A stretch of DNA of 64,000 bases from Sphaerisporangium perillae. Its GTDB lineage: Bacteria; Actinomycetota; Actinomycetes; Streptosporangiales; Streptosporangiaceae. How positions within the stretch are numbered: position 1 is the first letter of the stretch; every line of letters begins with the position of its first letter. Position numbers and translations under genes: made by a program. The notes beneath the pieces were generated by a model. The model worked only from the letters and a program-made list of their open reading frames with translations. It made no database searches and had not been told where the DNA came from. The DNA is taken from the NCBI RefSeq assembly GCF_023276435.1, contig NZ_JALLPO010000041.1:1-64000 (forward strand), given 5' to 3'. Shown here one piece after another: positions 50,016 to 59,099 of the stretch.

Positions 50016-51140
50016 GTGCAAACCTCCCCCCAGGAGACCGTTTCCCAAGTGCAGGTGCGTCCCTCCGATGGGGAGGCGCTGCTGCTGTGGCTGGGATCGC
50101 GCGCGGGGATCATCGTCGCGGCGACGGTGGGGGCGGGGCTGCTGAGCGCGGAGATGAACCTCACGCCGTTCCTCGAGCGCTGGCTGCACTGGGACGCCCA
50201 GCACCTGGCGGACATCGCGAAGTTCGGCTACGACGGTGACCCGGCCGACGACCCCGATCCAGGGCTGCCCGCCTTCTTCCCCGGGATGCCCCTCGCCCTC
50301 CGCCTGGTCCACGTGATCGTGCCCGACTGGTCGATCGCCGGCCTGCTGGTCTCGTTCATCGCCGGGACGGTGGCGATGGTGGCGCTGGCCAGGCTCGGCG
50401 AGTTCGAGGGGCCGGAGGGCACCGGATGGCGTGCCGTGCTCGCCATCCTGCTCTTCCCCATGGCGGTGTTCCTCTTCGCGGGGTACACCGAGTCGCTGTT
50501 CCTGGCCTTCGCGATCCCCGCGTGGCTGTACGCGCGGCGCGGCGCCTGGGCCCCGGCGGCTATCCTCGCCGCCGGAGCGTCCTGCGTGCGCATCACCGGC
50601 CTGTTCCTCGCGCTGGCGCTGATCGTGGAGTTCGTCGTGCGCAGGGGACGGGCGCGCTCGGCCGCCTGGCTGCTCGTGCCGTTCCTGCCGCTGGTGGCCT
50701 ACTCCGCCTACCAGCATTCACGCACGGGGGACTGGCTCGCCTGGCAGCACGCGCAGGAGGCCGGCTGGGGACGGCAGATGGTGTGGCCGTGGGAGTCGTT
50801 CCTGACGACCTGGCGGATGGCGTCGGGCGACGGGCAGTTCGTCTGGGCGTTCCGCATGGAGCTCGCCGGAGCGCTGCTCGGAGTCGCCGTGGTGGTCTGG
50901 CTGCTGGTCGCGCGGAGGTGGAGCGAACTGGTGTACGTCGGCCTGCAGCTCGGCGCGCTGCTGTTCTCGGCGTACTACCTTTCGGTCCCGCGCGCGGCGC
51001 TGCTGTGGTGGCCGCTGTGGGTCATGCTCGGCCAGGCCGCGGTGCGCCGCCGCTGGGTGCTGTTGCTGTACGGGCTGGTGGCGGGGCCGCTCATGGTGCT
51101 GAACACCATGACGTTCATGAACGGAGCCTGGGCGGGCTGA
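50016..51140 (+). CDS. Mannosyltransferase family membrane protein (PIG-V-like)
   Basis: 374 residues with about 9 membrane segments. Near the start it has WLHWDAQHLADIAKFGYDG, the W-D-x-x-H/W-Y pattern of the first loop of PIG-V-type mannosyltransferases, and AFFPGMPLALRLV and FAGYTESLFLAFAIPAW are further family motifs. It would transfer mannose from polyprenyl phosphate-mannose to an acceptor outside the membrane; the acceptor is unknown. GTG start at 50016. Pairs with the GT87-type gene upstream. Confidence 0.85.
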   Translation: MQTSPQETVSQVQVRPSDGEALLLWLGSRAGIIVAATVGAGLLSAEMNLTPFLERWLHWDAQHLADIAKFGYDGDPADDPDPGLPAFFPGMPLALRLVHVIVPDWSIAGLLVSFIAGTVAMVALARLGEFEGPEGTGWRAVLAILLFPMAVFLFAGYTESLFLAFAIPAWLYARRGAWAPAAILAAGASCVRITGLFLALALIVEFVVRRGRARSAAWLLVPFLPLVAYSAYQHSRTGDWLAWQHAQEAGWGRQMVWPWESFLTTWRMASGDGQFVWAFRMELAGALLGVAVVVWLLVARRWSELVYVGLQLGALLFSAYYLSVPRAALLWWPLWVMLGQAAVRRRWVLLLYGLVAGPLMVLNTMTFMNGAWAG

Positions 51141-51184
51141 CGGCCGAGGCGCTTACCCGCTTTCCGGACGGCGTAATCCAGGGA

Positions 51185-51208
51185 TTTATCCACAGGCTGT
51201 GGATTAAA
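51185..51208. terminator. Inverted repeat with DnaA box between convergent genes
   Basis: TTTATCCACAG / CTGTGGATTAAA forms a hairpin at the ends of the PIG-V-like and nfo genes and contains a perfect TTATCCACA (51186-51194). The nfo stop TAA lies in its right arm. Likely a terminator; DnaA binding is possible. Confidence 0.55.
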
Positions 51209-51959
51209 GACGCTCGCGCAGGAAGGCGATGTCGGCCGCCTGCCCGTCGCCCGGTGTCTCCACCACGATCGGGGCCCCCGCCGCACGGCACACGCTGAGG
51301 ATCAGCTCCGGGTCGATCTGGCCCTTGCCGAGGTTGGCGTGCCGGTCGGCCCCCGAGTCGAAGGCGTCGCGCGAGTCGTTGCAGTGGACCAGGTCGATGC
51401 GGCCCGTGATGGCCTTGACCCGGTCGACCACGTCGGCGAGCTCCTCGCCGCCGGCGTGCGCGTGGCAGGTGTCCAGGCAGAACCCCACGTCGAAGCCGTC
51501 GAGGGCCTCCCACAGCCGCGCGATGCGCTCGAGGCGGCGCGCCATCGCGTTGCCGCCTCCCGCGGTGTTCTCGATCAGGACCGGGATCGGGGTGTCCAAC
51601 CGCTCGAAGACCTTGCGCCAGTTGTCGAAGCCCACCTGGGGGTCGTCGTCCTTGTTGACGTGCCCGCCGTGCACGATCAGGCCCTTGGCGCCGATCGTCG
51701 CCGCCGCCTCGAGCTGGCCCGCGAGCAGCTTGCGGCTCGGGATGCGGATGCGGTTGTTCGCCGTGGCGACGTTGATGACGTACGGCGCGTGGACGTAGAC
51801 GTCGACGTCCGACGCGGCGATGGCCTCGGCGTTCGCGGGAAGGACCGGCCCCTTCCAGCCCTGCGGGTCGCCCAGGAAGAACTGCACGACCTCGGCGTCG
51901 CGCGCGCTCGCGTGAGCCAGCGGATCATCTTGGTCGACGTGAGCTCCGATACGCACCAT
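51204..51959 (-). CDS. nfo: Deoxyribonuclease IV (AP endonuclease, Nfo family)
   Basis: 251 residues, slightly shorter than E. coli Nfo (285). TIM-barrel endonuclease cleaving at abasic sites in base excision repair. Metal-binding motifs: [77 protein letters not shown] and [12 protein letters not shown] start at 51959. Probably functional; all His/Glu/Asp positions I would expect are present. Confidence 0.93.
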   Translation of the reverse strand: MVRIGAHVDQDDPLAHASARDAEVVQFFLGDPQGWKGPVLPANAEAIAASDVDVYVHAPYVINVATANNRIRIPSRKLLAGQLEAAATIGAKGLIVHGGHVNKDDDPQVGFDNWRKVFERLDTPIPVLIENTAGGGNAMARRLERIARLWEALDGFDVGFCLDTCHAHAGGEELADVVDRVKAITGRIDLVHCNDSRDAFDSGADRHANLGKGQIDPELILSVCRAAGAPIVVETPGDGQAADIAFLRERL

Positions 51960-52058
51960 GGGTCGAGCCTAGCCGTTTCAAGACCTGCACCAGGGGCAGT
52001 AGGGGCGCCAGGCTGGTACGCCCAGACACCCGCGTACCGTGACACATAGGAGACGACT

Positions 52059-52241
52059 GTGGCCTACTACCGCCGCGGGATCAGCCTCTTAGGCCTGATC
52101 TACATCCTCATCGGCATCTACGTGGCATGGGTTCACGACTACATCACCCCGAGCCTCCTGAAGAGGATCGCCCAAGCCCTGCTCGCGATCTTCCTGTGGT
52201 TCCTGATCCTGCTCGGCGTCGATCTCCATATTGGAGGCTGA
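52059..52241 (+). CDS. Small membrane protein (60 aa)
   Basis: GTG at 52059 with TAGGAGA six bases upstream. 60 residues with two hydrophobic helices (GISLLGLIYILIGIYVAWV and LLAIFLWFLILLGVDLHI) separated by a short basic loop. The pattern and clean ribosome-binding site support a real gene; function unknown. It lies near the rpsF operon, as similar small proteins do in relatives. Confidence 0.75.
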   Translation: MAYYRRGISLLGLIYILIGIYVAWVHDYITPSLLKRIAQALLAIFLWFLILLGVDLHIGG

Positions 52242-52309
52242 GAAGCGCGAGCGGCCCGATCTCAGGTCGCACGCGGGCGTAGGGCGCCTCGGGGGGCGCC
52301 CGCACCGGG

Positions 52310-52621
52310 TCAGGGGATGAACCCGCCGTGGTAGATGCCCACCGCGACGCCTACGAACGACATGACGATGCCGATGATGTTCACCGACCGCTCCGCGGTC
52401 GTGGCGGACACATATTGGGAGTACATCCCCACGACGAAACCGATCGCACCCGCCCACGACGCGATGACGTGGGCGGCGACCACCAGGCCGCTCACGAAGG
52501 CGATCAAGCCGCAGACCACCGTCACCAGCGTCAGGGTGTTCTCGAAGGTGTGCTTCTTGCCGTCGGAGTTGAGCGTCAAGCGGAAGTGCTCGGGGCCGGC
52601 GGAGCGCATGGCCTCTGGCAT
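52310..52621 (-). CDS. Small membrane protein (103 aa)
   Basis: 103 residues from ATG 52621, eight bases after AGGAGG. Three hydrophobic segments ([51 protein letters not shown]) after a polar N-terminus. No family recognised; it may be conserved in Streptosporangiales. Convergent with the 60-residue protein at 52059-52241. Confidence 0.7.
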   Translation of the reverse strand: MPEAMRSAGPEHFRLTLNSDGKKHTFENTLTLVTVVCGLIAFVSGLVVAAHVIASWAGAIGFVVGMYSQYVSATTAERSVNIIGIVMSFVGVAVGIYHGGFIP

Positions 52622-52845
52622 GGCGGCCACCTCCTCTCCTCACCATCGGACGTTCCCCCTGTGACGGTGGGCAATCGCGGCAGGTCGGCCGGGCGGCCCT
52701 GGTAGACTTCGTGGGCTGCGTCCATGTGCGCGTTCCCGAACCGCACGGTCGCTCCGCCGCCGAAGGCGAGAGTGAAGACGTCAGCGTCCTCCTGTCACGG
52801 CATGGTGTCGTGACCGCAAGAGTCCAGAGGAGGTTGGAAGTCCGC

Positions 52846-53136
52846 ATGCGTCGTTACGAAGTGATGGTCATCCTCGACCCGTCTCTCGATGAGCGCACGG
52901 TGACTCCCTCGCTCGACCAGTTCCTCACCGTCGTCCGCAATGATGGCGGCACCGTGGAGAAGGTCGACGTGTGGGGTCGTCGCCGGCTGGCCTACGACAT
53001 CATCAAGAAGTCCGAGGGCATCTACGCCGTCATCGACCTCACGGCCACTCCGGCCACGGTCAAGGAGCTCGACCGCCAGATGAACCTCAACGAGGGCATC
53101 CTGCGCACCAAGGTGCTGCGCCCGGACGTGCACTGA
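52846..53136 (+). CDS. rpsF: 30S ribosomal protein S6
   Basis: 96 residues, [19 protein letters not shown] start typical of actinobacterial bS6. ATG at 52846; AGGAGG sits 12 bases upstream. First gene of the conserved rpsF-ssb-rpsR-rplI group. Pairs with S18 on the 30S platform. Confidence 0.97.
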   Translation: MRRYEVMVILDPSLDERTVTPSLDQFLTVVRNDGGTVEKVDVWGRRRLAYDIIKKSEGIYAVIDLTATPATVKELDRQMNLNEGILRTKVLRPDVH

Positions 53137-53237
53137 GCGGCCTCGAGTCATGCCGAAGCCCGGCTTTTGTCGGGCGGTAGCCGTACTCTGAGGCCCGACA
53201 GGCTGCGCAGACTCACGCAGGAAGGCGAAAGCGACCG

Positions 53238-53792
53238 ATGGCAGCAGGCGACACAACGATCACCATCGTCGGCAACCTTGTCGACGACCCCGAGCTGCGT
53301 TTCACCCCTTCGGGGCAGGCCGTGGCCCGGTTCCGCATCGCGTCCACTCCCCGGTTCATGGACCGGCAGACCAATGAGTGGAAGGACGGCGAAAGCCTCT
53401 TCCTGACCTGCAACGTGTGGCGACAGGCGGCGGAGAACGTCGCCGAGAGCCTCCAGCGTGGGATGCGGGTCATCGTCCAGGGGCGGCTCAAGCAGCGCTC
53501 GTACGAGACCAAGGAAGGCGAGAAGCGCACGGTTTACGAGGTCGAGGTCGACGAGGTCGGCCCGTCCTTGCGCAACGCCACCACCAAGGTCAACAAGACC
53601 GCCCGCCAGGGCGGGGGCGGCGGAGGCGGCGGTTTCGGCGGCGGAGCCGACGACCCGTGGGCCTCGGCCACTCCGGCGCCCTCCGGCGGCGGTTACGGTG
53701 GCGGTGGCGGTGGCGGTGGCTACAACCAGGGCGGCGGCGGTTTCGGCGGCTCCGGTGGTGGCGGCGACCTGAGCGACGAACCGCCTTTCTGA
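53238..53792 (+). CDS. ssb: Single-stranded DNA-binding protein
   Basis: 184 residues. OB-fold domain (about 1-110, [35 protein letters not shown]), a Gly-rich disordered linker and the acidic tip LSDEPPF that recruits replication and repair partners. ATG at 53238. Located between rpsF and rpsR as in most Actinobacteria. Confidence 0.97.
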   Translation: MAAGDTTITIVGNLVDDPELRFTPSGQAVARFRIASTPRFMDRQTNEWKDGESLFLTCNVWRQAAENVAESLQRGMRVIVQGRLKQRSYETKEGEKRTVYEVEVDEVGPSLRNATTKVNKTARQGGGGGGGGFGGGADDPWASATPAPSGGGYGGGGGGGGYNQGGGGFGGSGGGGDLSDEPPF

Positions 53793-53863
53793 TCACCCAT
53801 CCATTCCAGTAACCGATCGACCATTCCCGCGTAATGCGGGGCTCTCTTAGGAGGAGCACCAAG

Positions 53864-54100
53864 ATGGCGAAGCCGGCACTGCGCAAGCCGAAGAAAAAGG
53901 TTTGCCTGTTCTGCCATGACAAGATCTCCTACGTCGACTACAAGGACACGGCGCTGCTGCGGAAGTTCATCTCCGACCGCGGCAAGATCCGTGCCCGCCG
54001 GGTGACGGGCAACTGCACCCAGCACCAGCGTGACGTGGCGACCGCGATCAAGAATGCCCGTGAGATGGCCTTGCTGCCGTACACGAGCACCGCGCGCTGA
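53864..54100 (+). CDS. rpsR: 30S ribosomal protein S18
   Basis: 78 residues from ATG 53864, preceded by AGGAGGAG. Sequence [20 protein letters not shown] with CxxC and a later TGNCTQHQR give the zinc-binding (C+) form of bS18. High-GC bacteria often also carry a zinc-free paralogue elsewhere; none is seen here. Confidence 0.97.
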   Translation: MAKPALRKPKKKVCLFCHDKISYVDYKDTALLRKFISDRGKIRARRVTGNCTQHQRDVATAIKNAREMALLPYTSTAR

Positions 54101-54117
54101 CAGGAGGCTTTGTAGAT

Positions 54118-54564
54118 ATGAAGCTCATTCTCACCACTGAGGTCTCGGGCCTCGGCGCGCCCGGTGACATCGTCGAGGTCAAGGACGGCTACGGCCGCAA
54201 CTACCTGATCCCGCGCGGGTTCGCCATGCGGTGGACCCGGGGCGGCGAGAAGCAGATCGACTCGATCAAGAAGGCGCGCGACGCCCGCGACATCCGTGAC
54301 CTCGGCACCGCCAAGGAGGTCGCCGGCCGGCTCGGCTCCCTCCGGGTGACGCTGAAGACGCGCGCCGGTGACTCGGGCCGCCTGTTCGGCTCGGTGACGA
54401 CCGGTGACATCGCCGACGCGGTCAAGGCCGCCGGCGGTCCCGCGCTCGACCGCCGCCGCATCGAGATCACCAACGCGATCAAGAGCGTCGGCTCCCACCG
54501 CGTCTCGGTCCGGCTGCACCCTGAGGTGTCCGCCAACCTCGATGTCGAGGTCGTCGGCTCCTGA
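54118..54564 (+). CDS. rplI: 50S ribosomal protein L9
   Basis: 148 residues. N-terminal [20 protein letters not shown] and [18 protein letters not shown] are hallmark bL9 motifs; a long connecting helix and C-terminal domain follow. It begins 17 bases after rpsR and is followed by a strong terminator. Confidence 0.97.
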   Translation: MKLILTTEVSGLGAPGDIVEVKDGYGRNYLIPRGFAMRWTRGGEKQIDSIKKARDARDIRDLGTAKEVAGRLGSLRVTLKTRAGDSGRLFGSVTTGDIADAVKAAGGPALDRRRIEITNAIKSVGSHRVSVRLHPEVSANLDVEVVGS

Positions 54565-54586
54565 GCGATCGGCTCAGCAGGTCCGC

Positions 54587-54618
54587 GAGGGCCCCTTCCC
54601 TGCCGGGAGGGGGCCCTC
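54587..54618 (+). terminator. Terminator of the rpsF-rplI operon
   Basis: A 14-bp stem GAGGGCCCCTTCCC/GGGAGGGGGCCCTC (one G-T pair) with a 4-base loop, 22 bases after the rplI stop. Confidence 0.85.
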
Positions 54619-54818
54619 TGGCATTTCAGGGCGCGGCCACCGGACGCTCGACCTTCCCGGCCTGGGCTCTCTGGCATTCCGGGCCGAGACTTTCCCGGCT
54701 TCTGGTCGAGGTCGCTTGGTTGAGCTTTAGGTGCCATTGACGCTGTATGTACGAATGCAACGTTCCCGATATCCTGGGTCGACGAATTCCCTCGGGTAGA
54801 CCCCCTCTGGAGGCCCAG

Positions 54819-55694
54819 ATGCTCCGTCCCTCGATCCTGCTGGCGCTTGGCGCCCTTGCGACGGCGGCGGTGGCGTGCGCTCCGGCCTCGGACACCTCCA
54901 CGGCGACCGGCACGGCCGGCCCGACCCCGTCGGCGTCCGCCACCTGCGCGAAGGACCAGCTCAAGCTGGTCAAGCCCGGCACCCTCACCATCGCCACCGA
55001 CAAGCCGGCCTACGAACCGTGGTTCAAGGACGACAAGCCGGCCAACGGCCAAGGGTTCGAGAGCGCCGTCGCCTATGCCGTGGCGAGCAAGCTCGGATTC
55101 GCGAACGGCGAGGTGACCTGGTCCACCGTCCCGTTCAACTCGGCGTTCGCGCCGGGGCAGAAGCAGTTCGACTTCGACGTCAACCAGGTGTCCATCACCG
55201 CGGCACGGGCCAAGGCCGTCGACTTCAGCAAGGGCTACTACACCGTCAAGCAGGCGGTCATCACGCTGAACGGCTCGAAGTTCGCCTCGGCGACCTCGCT
55301 CGCCGGCCTGAAGGACGCCAAGATCGGCGTTCAGGTCGGTACGACGGCCCTGCAGGCCGTGAAGGACGTCATCCAGCCCGCGGCCGAGCCCAACGTGTAC
55401 AACGAGCAGATCGACGCGGTGAGCGCGTTGAAGAACAAGCAGGTGGACGCTCTGGTGGTCGACCTGCCGACCGCGTTCTACGTCACCGCCGCCCAGGTGG
55501 AGGGCTCGAAGATCGTCGGCCAGTTCGGCACCGCCTCGGGCACGCCCGAGGAGTTCGGCCTGGTCTTCCAGAAGGGCAGCCCGCTGGTGAGCTGCGTCGA
55601 CCAGGCCATCGGCGAGCTGTCGGCCTCGGGTGAGCTGGCGCAGATCGAGTCGCGGTGGCTCGGGTCGGCCGCCGGTGCGCCGGAACTGAAGTGA
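54819..55694 (+). CDS. Amino acid ABC transporter substrate-binding lipoprotein (SBP family 3)
   Basis: 291 residues from ATG 54819 with GGAGG seven bases upstream. Signal peptide with lipobox AAVAC (Cys about residue 20). Mature SBP_bac_3 domain: KPGTLTIATDKPAYEPWF, GFESAVAYAVASKLGF, and DAKIGVQVGTTALQAVKD. Binds a polar amino acid outside the membrane; the specific ligand is not clear. The stop overlaps the permease start (GTGA). First gene of a three-gene operon. Confidence 0.9.
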   Translation: MLRPSILLALGALATAAVACAPASDTSTATGTAGPTPSASATCAKDQLKLVKPGTLTIATDKPAYEPWFKDDKPANGQGFESAVAYAVASKLGFANGEVTWSTVPFNSAFAPGQKQFDFDVNQVSITAARAKAVDFSKGYYTVKQAVITLNGSKFASATSLAGLKDAKIGVQVGTTALQAVKDVIQPAAEPNVYNEQIDAVSALKNKQVDALVVDLPTAFYVTAAQVEGSKIVGQFGTASGTPEEFGLVFQKGSPLVSCVDQAIGELSASGELAQIESRWLGSAAGAPELK

Positions 55695-56632
55695 GCGGCC
55701 AGGCTCCCGAGGCCCCCGCCCCGCAGGACCCGGCCCCGGCGGACCAGGGCGCGACGCGGGTCCGTGGCGGCCTGGAGCCGCCGAGGGGAAGCGGCGGCGA
55801 GTGGGTCAAGAGCGACCGGCAGCGGGAGCGTGAACGGCTCCGGCGCCGCACGGACCTGCGATCGGGCTCGATCGCCACGGTCTCGACCGTGGTGTTCATC
55901 GTCCTGCTGATCTGGCTGGTCACCGCCTCGCCCGGCTGGCCCAGGGTCAAGGAGACGTTCTTCGACCTCGGGCAGTTCACCGGCGCGCTTCCCGACGTGC
56001 TGCGAGGGTTCCTGCTCAACATCAAGATCTTCCTGATCGCCGAGCCGCTGATCCTCATCGTGGGGCTGCTCGTGGCGCTGGCGCGCAACCTGCACGCGCC
56101 GGTGTTCTTCCCCCTTCGATCCCTCGCCGTGCTGTACACCGACGTGTTCCGCGGCGTGCCGACCATCCTGGTCATCTACCTGGTGGGGTTCGGGCTGCCC
56201 GCGCTGCAGCTCCAGGGCATGCCCACGGACCTCGCCACCCTCGGGATCATCGCGCTGACGCTGTCGTACGGCGCGTACGTCGCCGAGGTGTTCCGGTCCG
56301 GCATCGACTCGGTGCACCCGAGCCAGCGCGCCGCCGCGCGGTCGCTCGGCCTCACCCACGGCCAGGCCATGCGCTTCGTCGTGCTGCCGCAGGCCGTGCG
56401 CCGCGTCGTGCCGCCGCTCCTCAACGACTTCGTCTCGCTGCAGAAGGACACCGCCCTGGTCGCCACGATCGGGCCGCTGGAGGCGCTGCGTCAGGCGCAG
56501 ATCCACACGGCCGACACCTTCAACTACACCCCTTATCTGGCGGCGGGGCTGCTGTTCATCCTGCTGACGATCCCGATGGCCCGCTTCACCGACCACCTGG
56601 CGGCCCGCTCCCAGCGGCGGAGGGGAGTGTGA
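55691..56632 (+). CDS. Amino acid ABC transporter permease
   Basis: 313 residues from GTG 55691 overlapping the preceding stop. An unusual charged N-terminal extension of about 60 residues precedes the membrane part; about five or six segments. The EAA-type loop is in SQRAAARSLGLTHGQAMRFV, followed by VLPQAVRRVVPPLLNDFVS, typical of the HisM/GlnP type. The stop overlaps the ATPase gene start. Confidence 0.92.
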   Translation: MSGQAPEAPAPQDPAPADQGATRVRGGLEPPRGSGGEWVKSDRQRERERLRRRTDLRSGSIATVSTVVFIVLLIWLVTASPGWPRVKETFFDLGQFTGALPDVLRGFLLNIKIFLIAEPLILIVGLLVALARNLHAPVFFPLRSLAVLYTDVFRGVPTILVIYLVGFGLPALQLQGMPTDLATLGIIALTLSYGAYVAEVFRSGIDSVHPSQRAAARSLGLTHGQAMRFVVLPQAVRRVVPPLLNDFVSLQKDTALVATIGPLEALRQAQIHTADTFNYTPYLAAGLLFILLTIPMARFTDHLAARSQRRRGV

Positions 56633-57396
56633 GCGCCACGGCGGAGGGCCGGCGGGCTCTGCTGGAGATCGAGGGCGTCTGGAAGCACTACCAGCGCCAC
56701 AGCGTGCTGCGCGGCATCGACCTGTCGGTGGACTCCCACGAGGTGGTCTGCCTGATCGGCGCCTCCGGCTCGGGCAAGTCGACGCTGCTGCGCTGCGTGA
56801 ACCTGCTGGAGACCGTCGATGACGGCGCGATCCACCTCGACGGCACCGAGATCACCGACGTGCGGGCCGACCCGGACGACGTGCGCAAGCGCATCGGCAT
56901 GGTCTTCCAGTCCTACAACCTCTTCCCGTACATGACCGTCCTGGACAACATCACGCTGGCGCCGAGGAAGGCGCACGGCGTGGGCAGGGCGCAGGCCGAG
57001 GAGCAGGCCCGCGACCTGCTGGCCCGGTTCGGCCTGGCCGGCAAGGCGGCGGCCTACCCCGACCGGCTGTCCGGTGGCCAGCAGCAGCGCGTGGCGATCA
57101 TCAGGGCGCTCGCCACCCAGCCCCGGCTGCTCCTGCTGGACGAGGTGACCTCCGCGCTGGACCCCGCGCTCGTCGCCGAGGTACTGGAGATCATCCGAGA
57201 GCTCAAGGACTCGGGGATGACGATGATCCTGGCCACCCACGAGATGGGGCTGGCCCGTGACATCGCCGACAAGGTCTGCTTCCTCGACGGAGGTGTCCTG
57301 CTGGAGCAGGGGACGGCCGAGCAGATCTTCACCGACCCCCGCGAGCCCCGCACCCGCGAGTTCCTCCAGCGCGTGCTCGACGCCCGTCGCGTCTGA
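56629..57396 (+). CDS. Amino acid ABC transporter ATP-binding protein
   Basis: 255 residues. Walker A LIGASGSGKSTLLRCVNLLE, signature LSGGQQQRVAIIRALATQP, Walker B LLLLDEVTSALDPALVAEVL, H-loop ILATHEMGLARDIADKVCF. The order and GlnQ/HisP-like sequence assign it to polar amino acid uptake. GTG start overlaps the permease stop. Completes the operon with the two genes upstream. Confidence 0.94.
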   Translation: MSATAEGRRALLEIEGVWKHYQRHSVLRGIDLSVDSHEVVCLIGASGSGKSTLLRCVNLLETVDDGAIHLDGTEITDVRADPDDVRKRIGMVFQSYNLFPYMTVLDNITLAPRKAHGVGRAQAEEQARDLLARFGLAGKAAAYPDRLSGGQQQRVAIIRALATQPRLLLLDEVTSALDPALVAEVLEIIRELKDSGMTMILATHEMGLARDIADKVCFLDGGVLLEQGTAEQIFTDPREPRTREFLQRVLDARRV

Positions 57397-57411
57397 CAGC
57401 CGCGTTCGCGT

Positions 57412-57477
57412 CGCGTCCGACCGGCCGCGTCCGACCGGCCGCGTCCGACCGCGTCCGACCGGCCGGGTCCGACCGTC
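57412..57477. repeat. 14-bp minisatellite (CGCGTCCGACCGGC), about five units
   Basis: Units at 57412-57425, 57426-57439, a shortened 57440-57449, 57450-57463 and a drifted 57464-57477, just before the MATE gene stop. Confidence 0.8.
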
Positions 57478-57483
57478 GCGGGA

Positions 57484-58794
57484 TCAGCCGCCGGTGACGA
57501 GCCACGCGCGGCCGTAGGCGCGCCACCCGAGGGTGACGAGCCGGGCGGCCATCCACAGGCCGAAGGCCGTCCACAGGGCCACCAGGCCGCCGCCCAGGTG
57601 GACGACGGCGAGCACCGCGGGAAGGTAGACGGCCGTCGTGATCGCGGAGGCCCAGGCGAGGTAACGCCGGTCGCCCGCGCCGATCAGCACGCCGTCCAGC
57701 ACGAACACCACGCCGGCCAGCGGCTGGAGGAGCGCGACCGGCCACAGGACCGCGACGAGCTCGGCGCTGACGTCGGGGTCGGCGCCGAACAGGTGAGGGA
57801 TGACCGGGCGCAGCAGGATGATGGCGATCCCGAGAACCGCCCCGTAGCCGACCCCCCAGGCCACCATGGTCCGGGTGGCGGCCCGCGTGTGGTCGACCTG
57901 CCCGGCGCCGAGCGTGCGCCCGGTGATCGCCTGGCCCGCGATGGCGATCGCGTCGAGGGCGAAGGCGAGCAGCGACCAGATCTGCGTCGCGATCGCGTGG
58001 GCCGCGAGCTGGGCGACGCCCATGCGGGTGGCCACGGCGGTGGCGACGACCAGCACGATCCGCAGGCAGATCGTCCGGATGACCAGGGCGATCCCCGCCG
58101 CGCCGGAGGCCCTGACCCCCGGGAGGTCGGGCCGCACCGGAACCCGGTGCTCCCGGGCCGCGCGGGCGACGACGACCAGGTAGACGGCGGCGCCGAGGGC
58201 CTGGGCGAGGACGGTCCCCCAGGCGGACCCCGCGATGCCCCAGTGAAGGACGAGGACGAAGACGGCGTTCAGCACGGCGTTGAGCGCGAAGGAGCCGACC
58301 GAGACGGCCAGCGGGGTCACCGTGTCCTGCAGGCCGCGCAGGACGCCCGTCCCGGCCAGGATGATCAGCATGGCCGGGATGCCGAACAGGCTGATCCGCA
58401 GGTAGGTGACCGCCTGGCCGGCCACGTCGGGGGTCGCGCCGAACAGCTCGACGATCCACGGGCCGAGCGGCCAGCACGTCGCGATCAGCGCCAGCCCGAT
58501 GGCGGTGGCCAGCCAGAGCCCGTCGATGCCCTGCTTGATCGCGCGCGCTAGGTGGCCGGCGCCCACCTGCCGCGCCACCGCCGCGGTCGTGCCGTACGCC
58601 AGGAAGACGCAGACGTTGACCAGGGTGGTGAGCGCGGCGCCCGCGATGCCGAGGGCGCCGAGCGAGGCCGTGCCGAGGCGGCCGACGATCGCGTAGTCGA
58701 CGAGGATGAACAGTGGCTCCGCCACCAAGGCGCCGAAGGCGGGAACGGCGAGCCTGAGGATCTCCCGGCTGCCGACGCGGGGGGTAAGAGTCAC
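57484..58794 (-). CDS. MATE family efflux transporter
   Basis: 436 residues from GTG 58794. About 12 membrane segments in two MatE halves. Motifs: ILRLAVPAFGALVAEPLF, DYAIVGRLGTASLGALGIA and YGTTAAVARQVGAGHLA. DinF-like branch; probably a cation-coupled drug or metabolite exporter, substrate unknown. Divergent from dnaB and conserved at this place in Actinobacteria. Confidence 0.9.
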   Translation of the reverse strand: MTLTPRVGSREILRLAVPAFGALVAEPLFILVDYAIVGRLGTASLGALGIAGAALTTLVNVCVFLAYGTTAAVARQVGAGHLARAIKQGIDGLWLATAIGLALIATCWPLGPWIVELFGATPDVAGQAVTYLRISLFGIPAMLIILAGTGVLRGLQDTVTPLAVSVGSFALNAVLNAVFVLVLHWGIAGSAWGTVLAQALGAAVYLVVVARAAREHRVPVRPDLPGVRASGAAGIALVIRTICLRIVLVVATAVATRMGVAQLAAHAIATQIWSLLAFALDAIAIAGQAITGRTLGAGQVDHTRAATRTMVAWGVGYGAVLGIAIILLRPVIPHLFGADPDVSAELVAVLWPVALLQPLAGVVFVLDGVLIGAGDRRYLAWASAITTAVYLPAVLAVVHLGGGLVALWTAFGLWMAARLVTLGWRAYGRAWLVTGG

Positions 58795-59099
58795 TTGTCT
58801 ATCTTGCCCATTACGCGATGATGGTCGGCACCGGCCCCCACCACTCGGGGGCCGCCGGGCCGACTTTCTTTTCTCCACAGCTCGTGGATACCATTTCCCC
58901 TGCTCAGTCGGGGGTCTGTAGTTAACGAAAAGAGTTATCCACAGGGTTGTCCCCAGTGTGCCCACACCTCGTGACGAGAACTGCACACGTTATCCACAAC
59001 GTTGTCGACAGGACGCGTTGCCGGTTGCTCCAGAACCCGCGAAACTGTCACCCCGGCTACTCAGGGGGGTGGCGCGGGGAGTTCGAGGGAGGGCCGCCA
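58795..59099. promoter_or_regulatory. MATE/dnaB divergent region with DnaA boxes
   Basis: Non-coding, 305 bases. Two perfect boxes TTATCCACA (58935-58943 and 58990-58998), plus TTCTCCACA (58871-58879), TTGTCCCCA (58947-58955) and TTGTCGACA (59002-59010). Suggests DnaA control of dnaB and/or the MATE gene, or DnaA titration. Confidence 0.75.
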
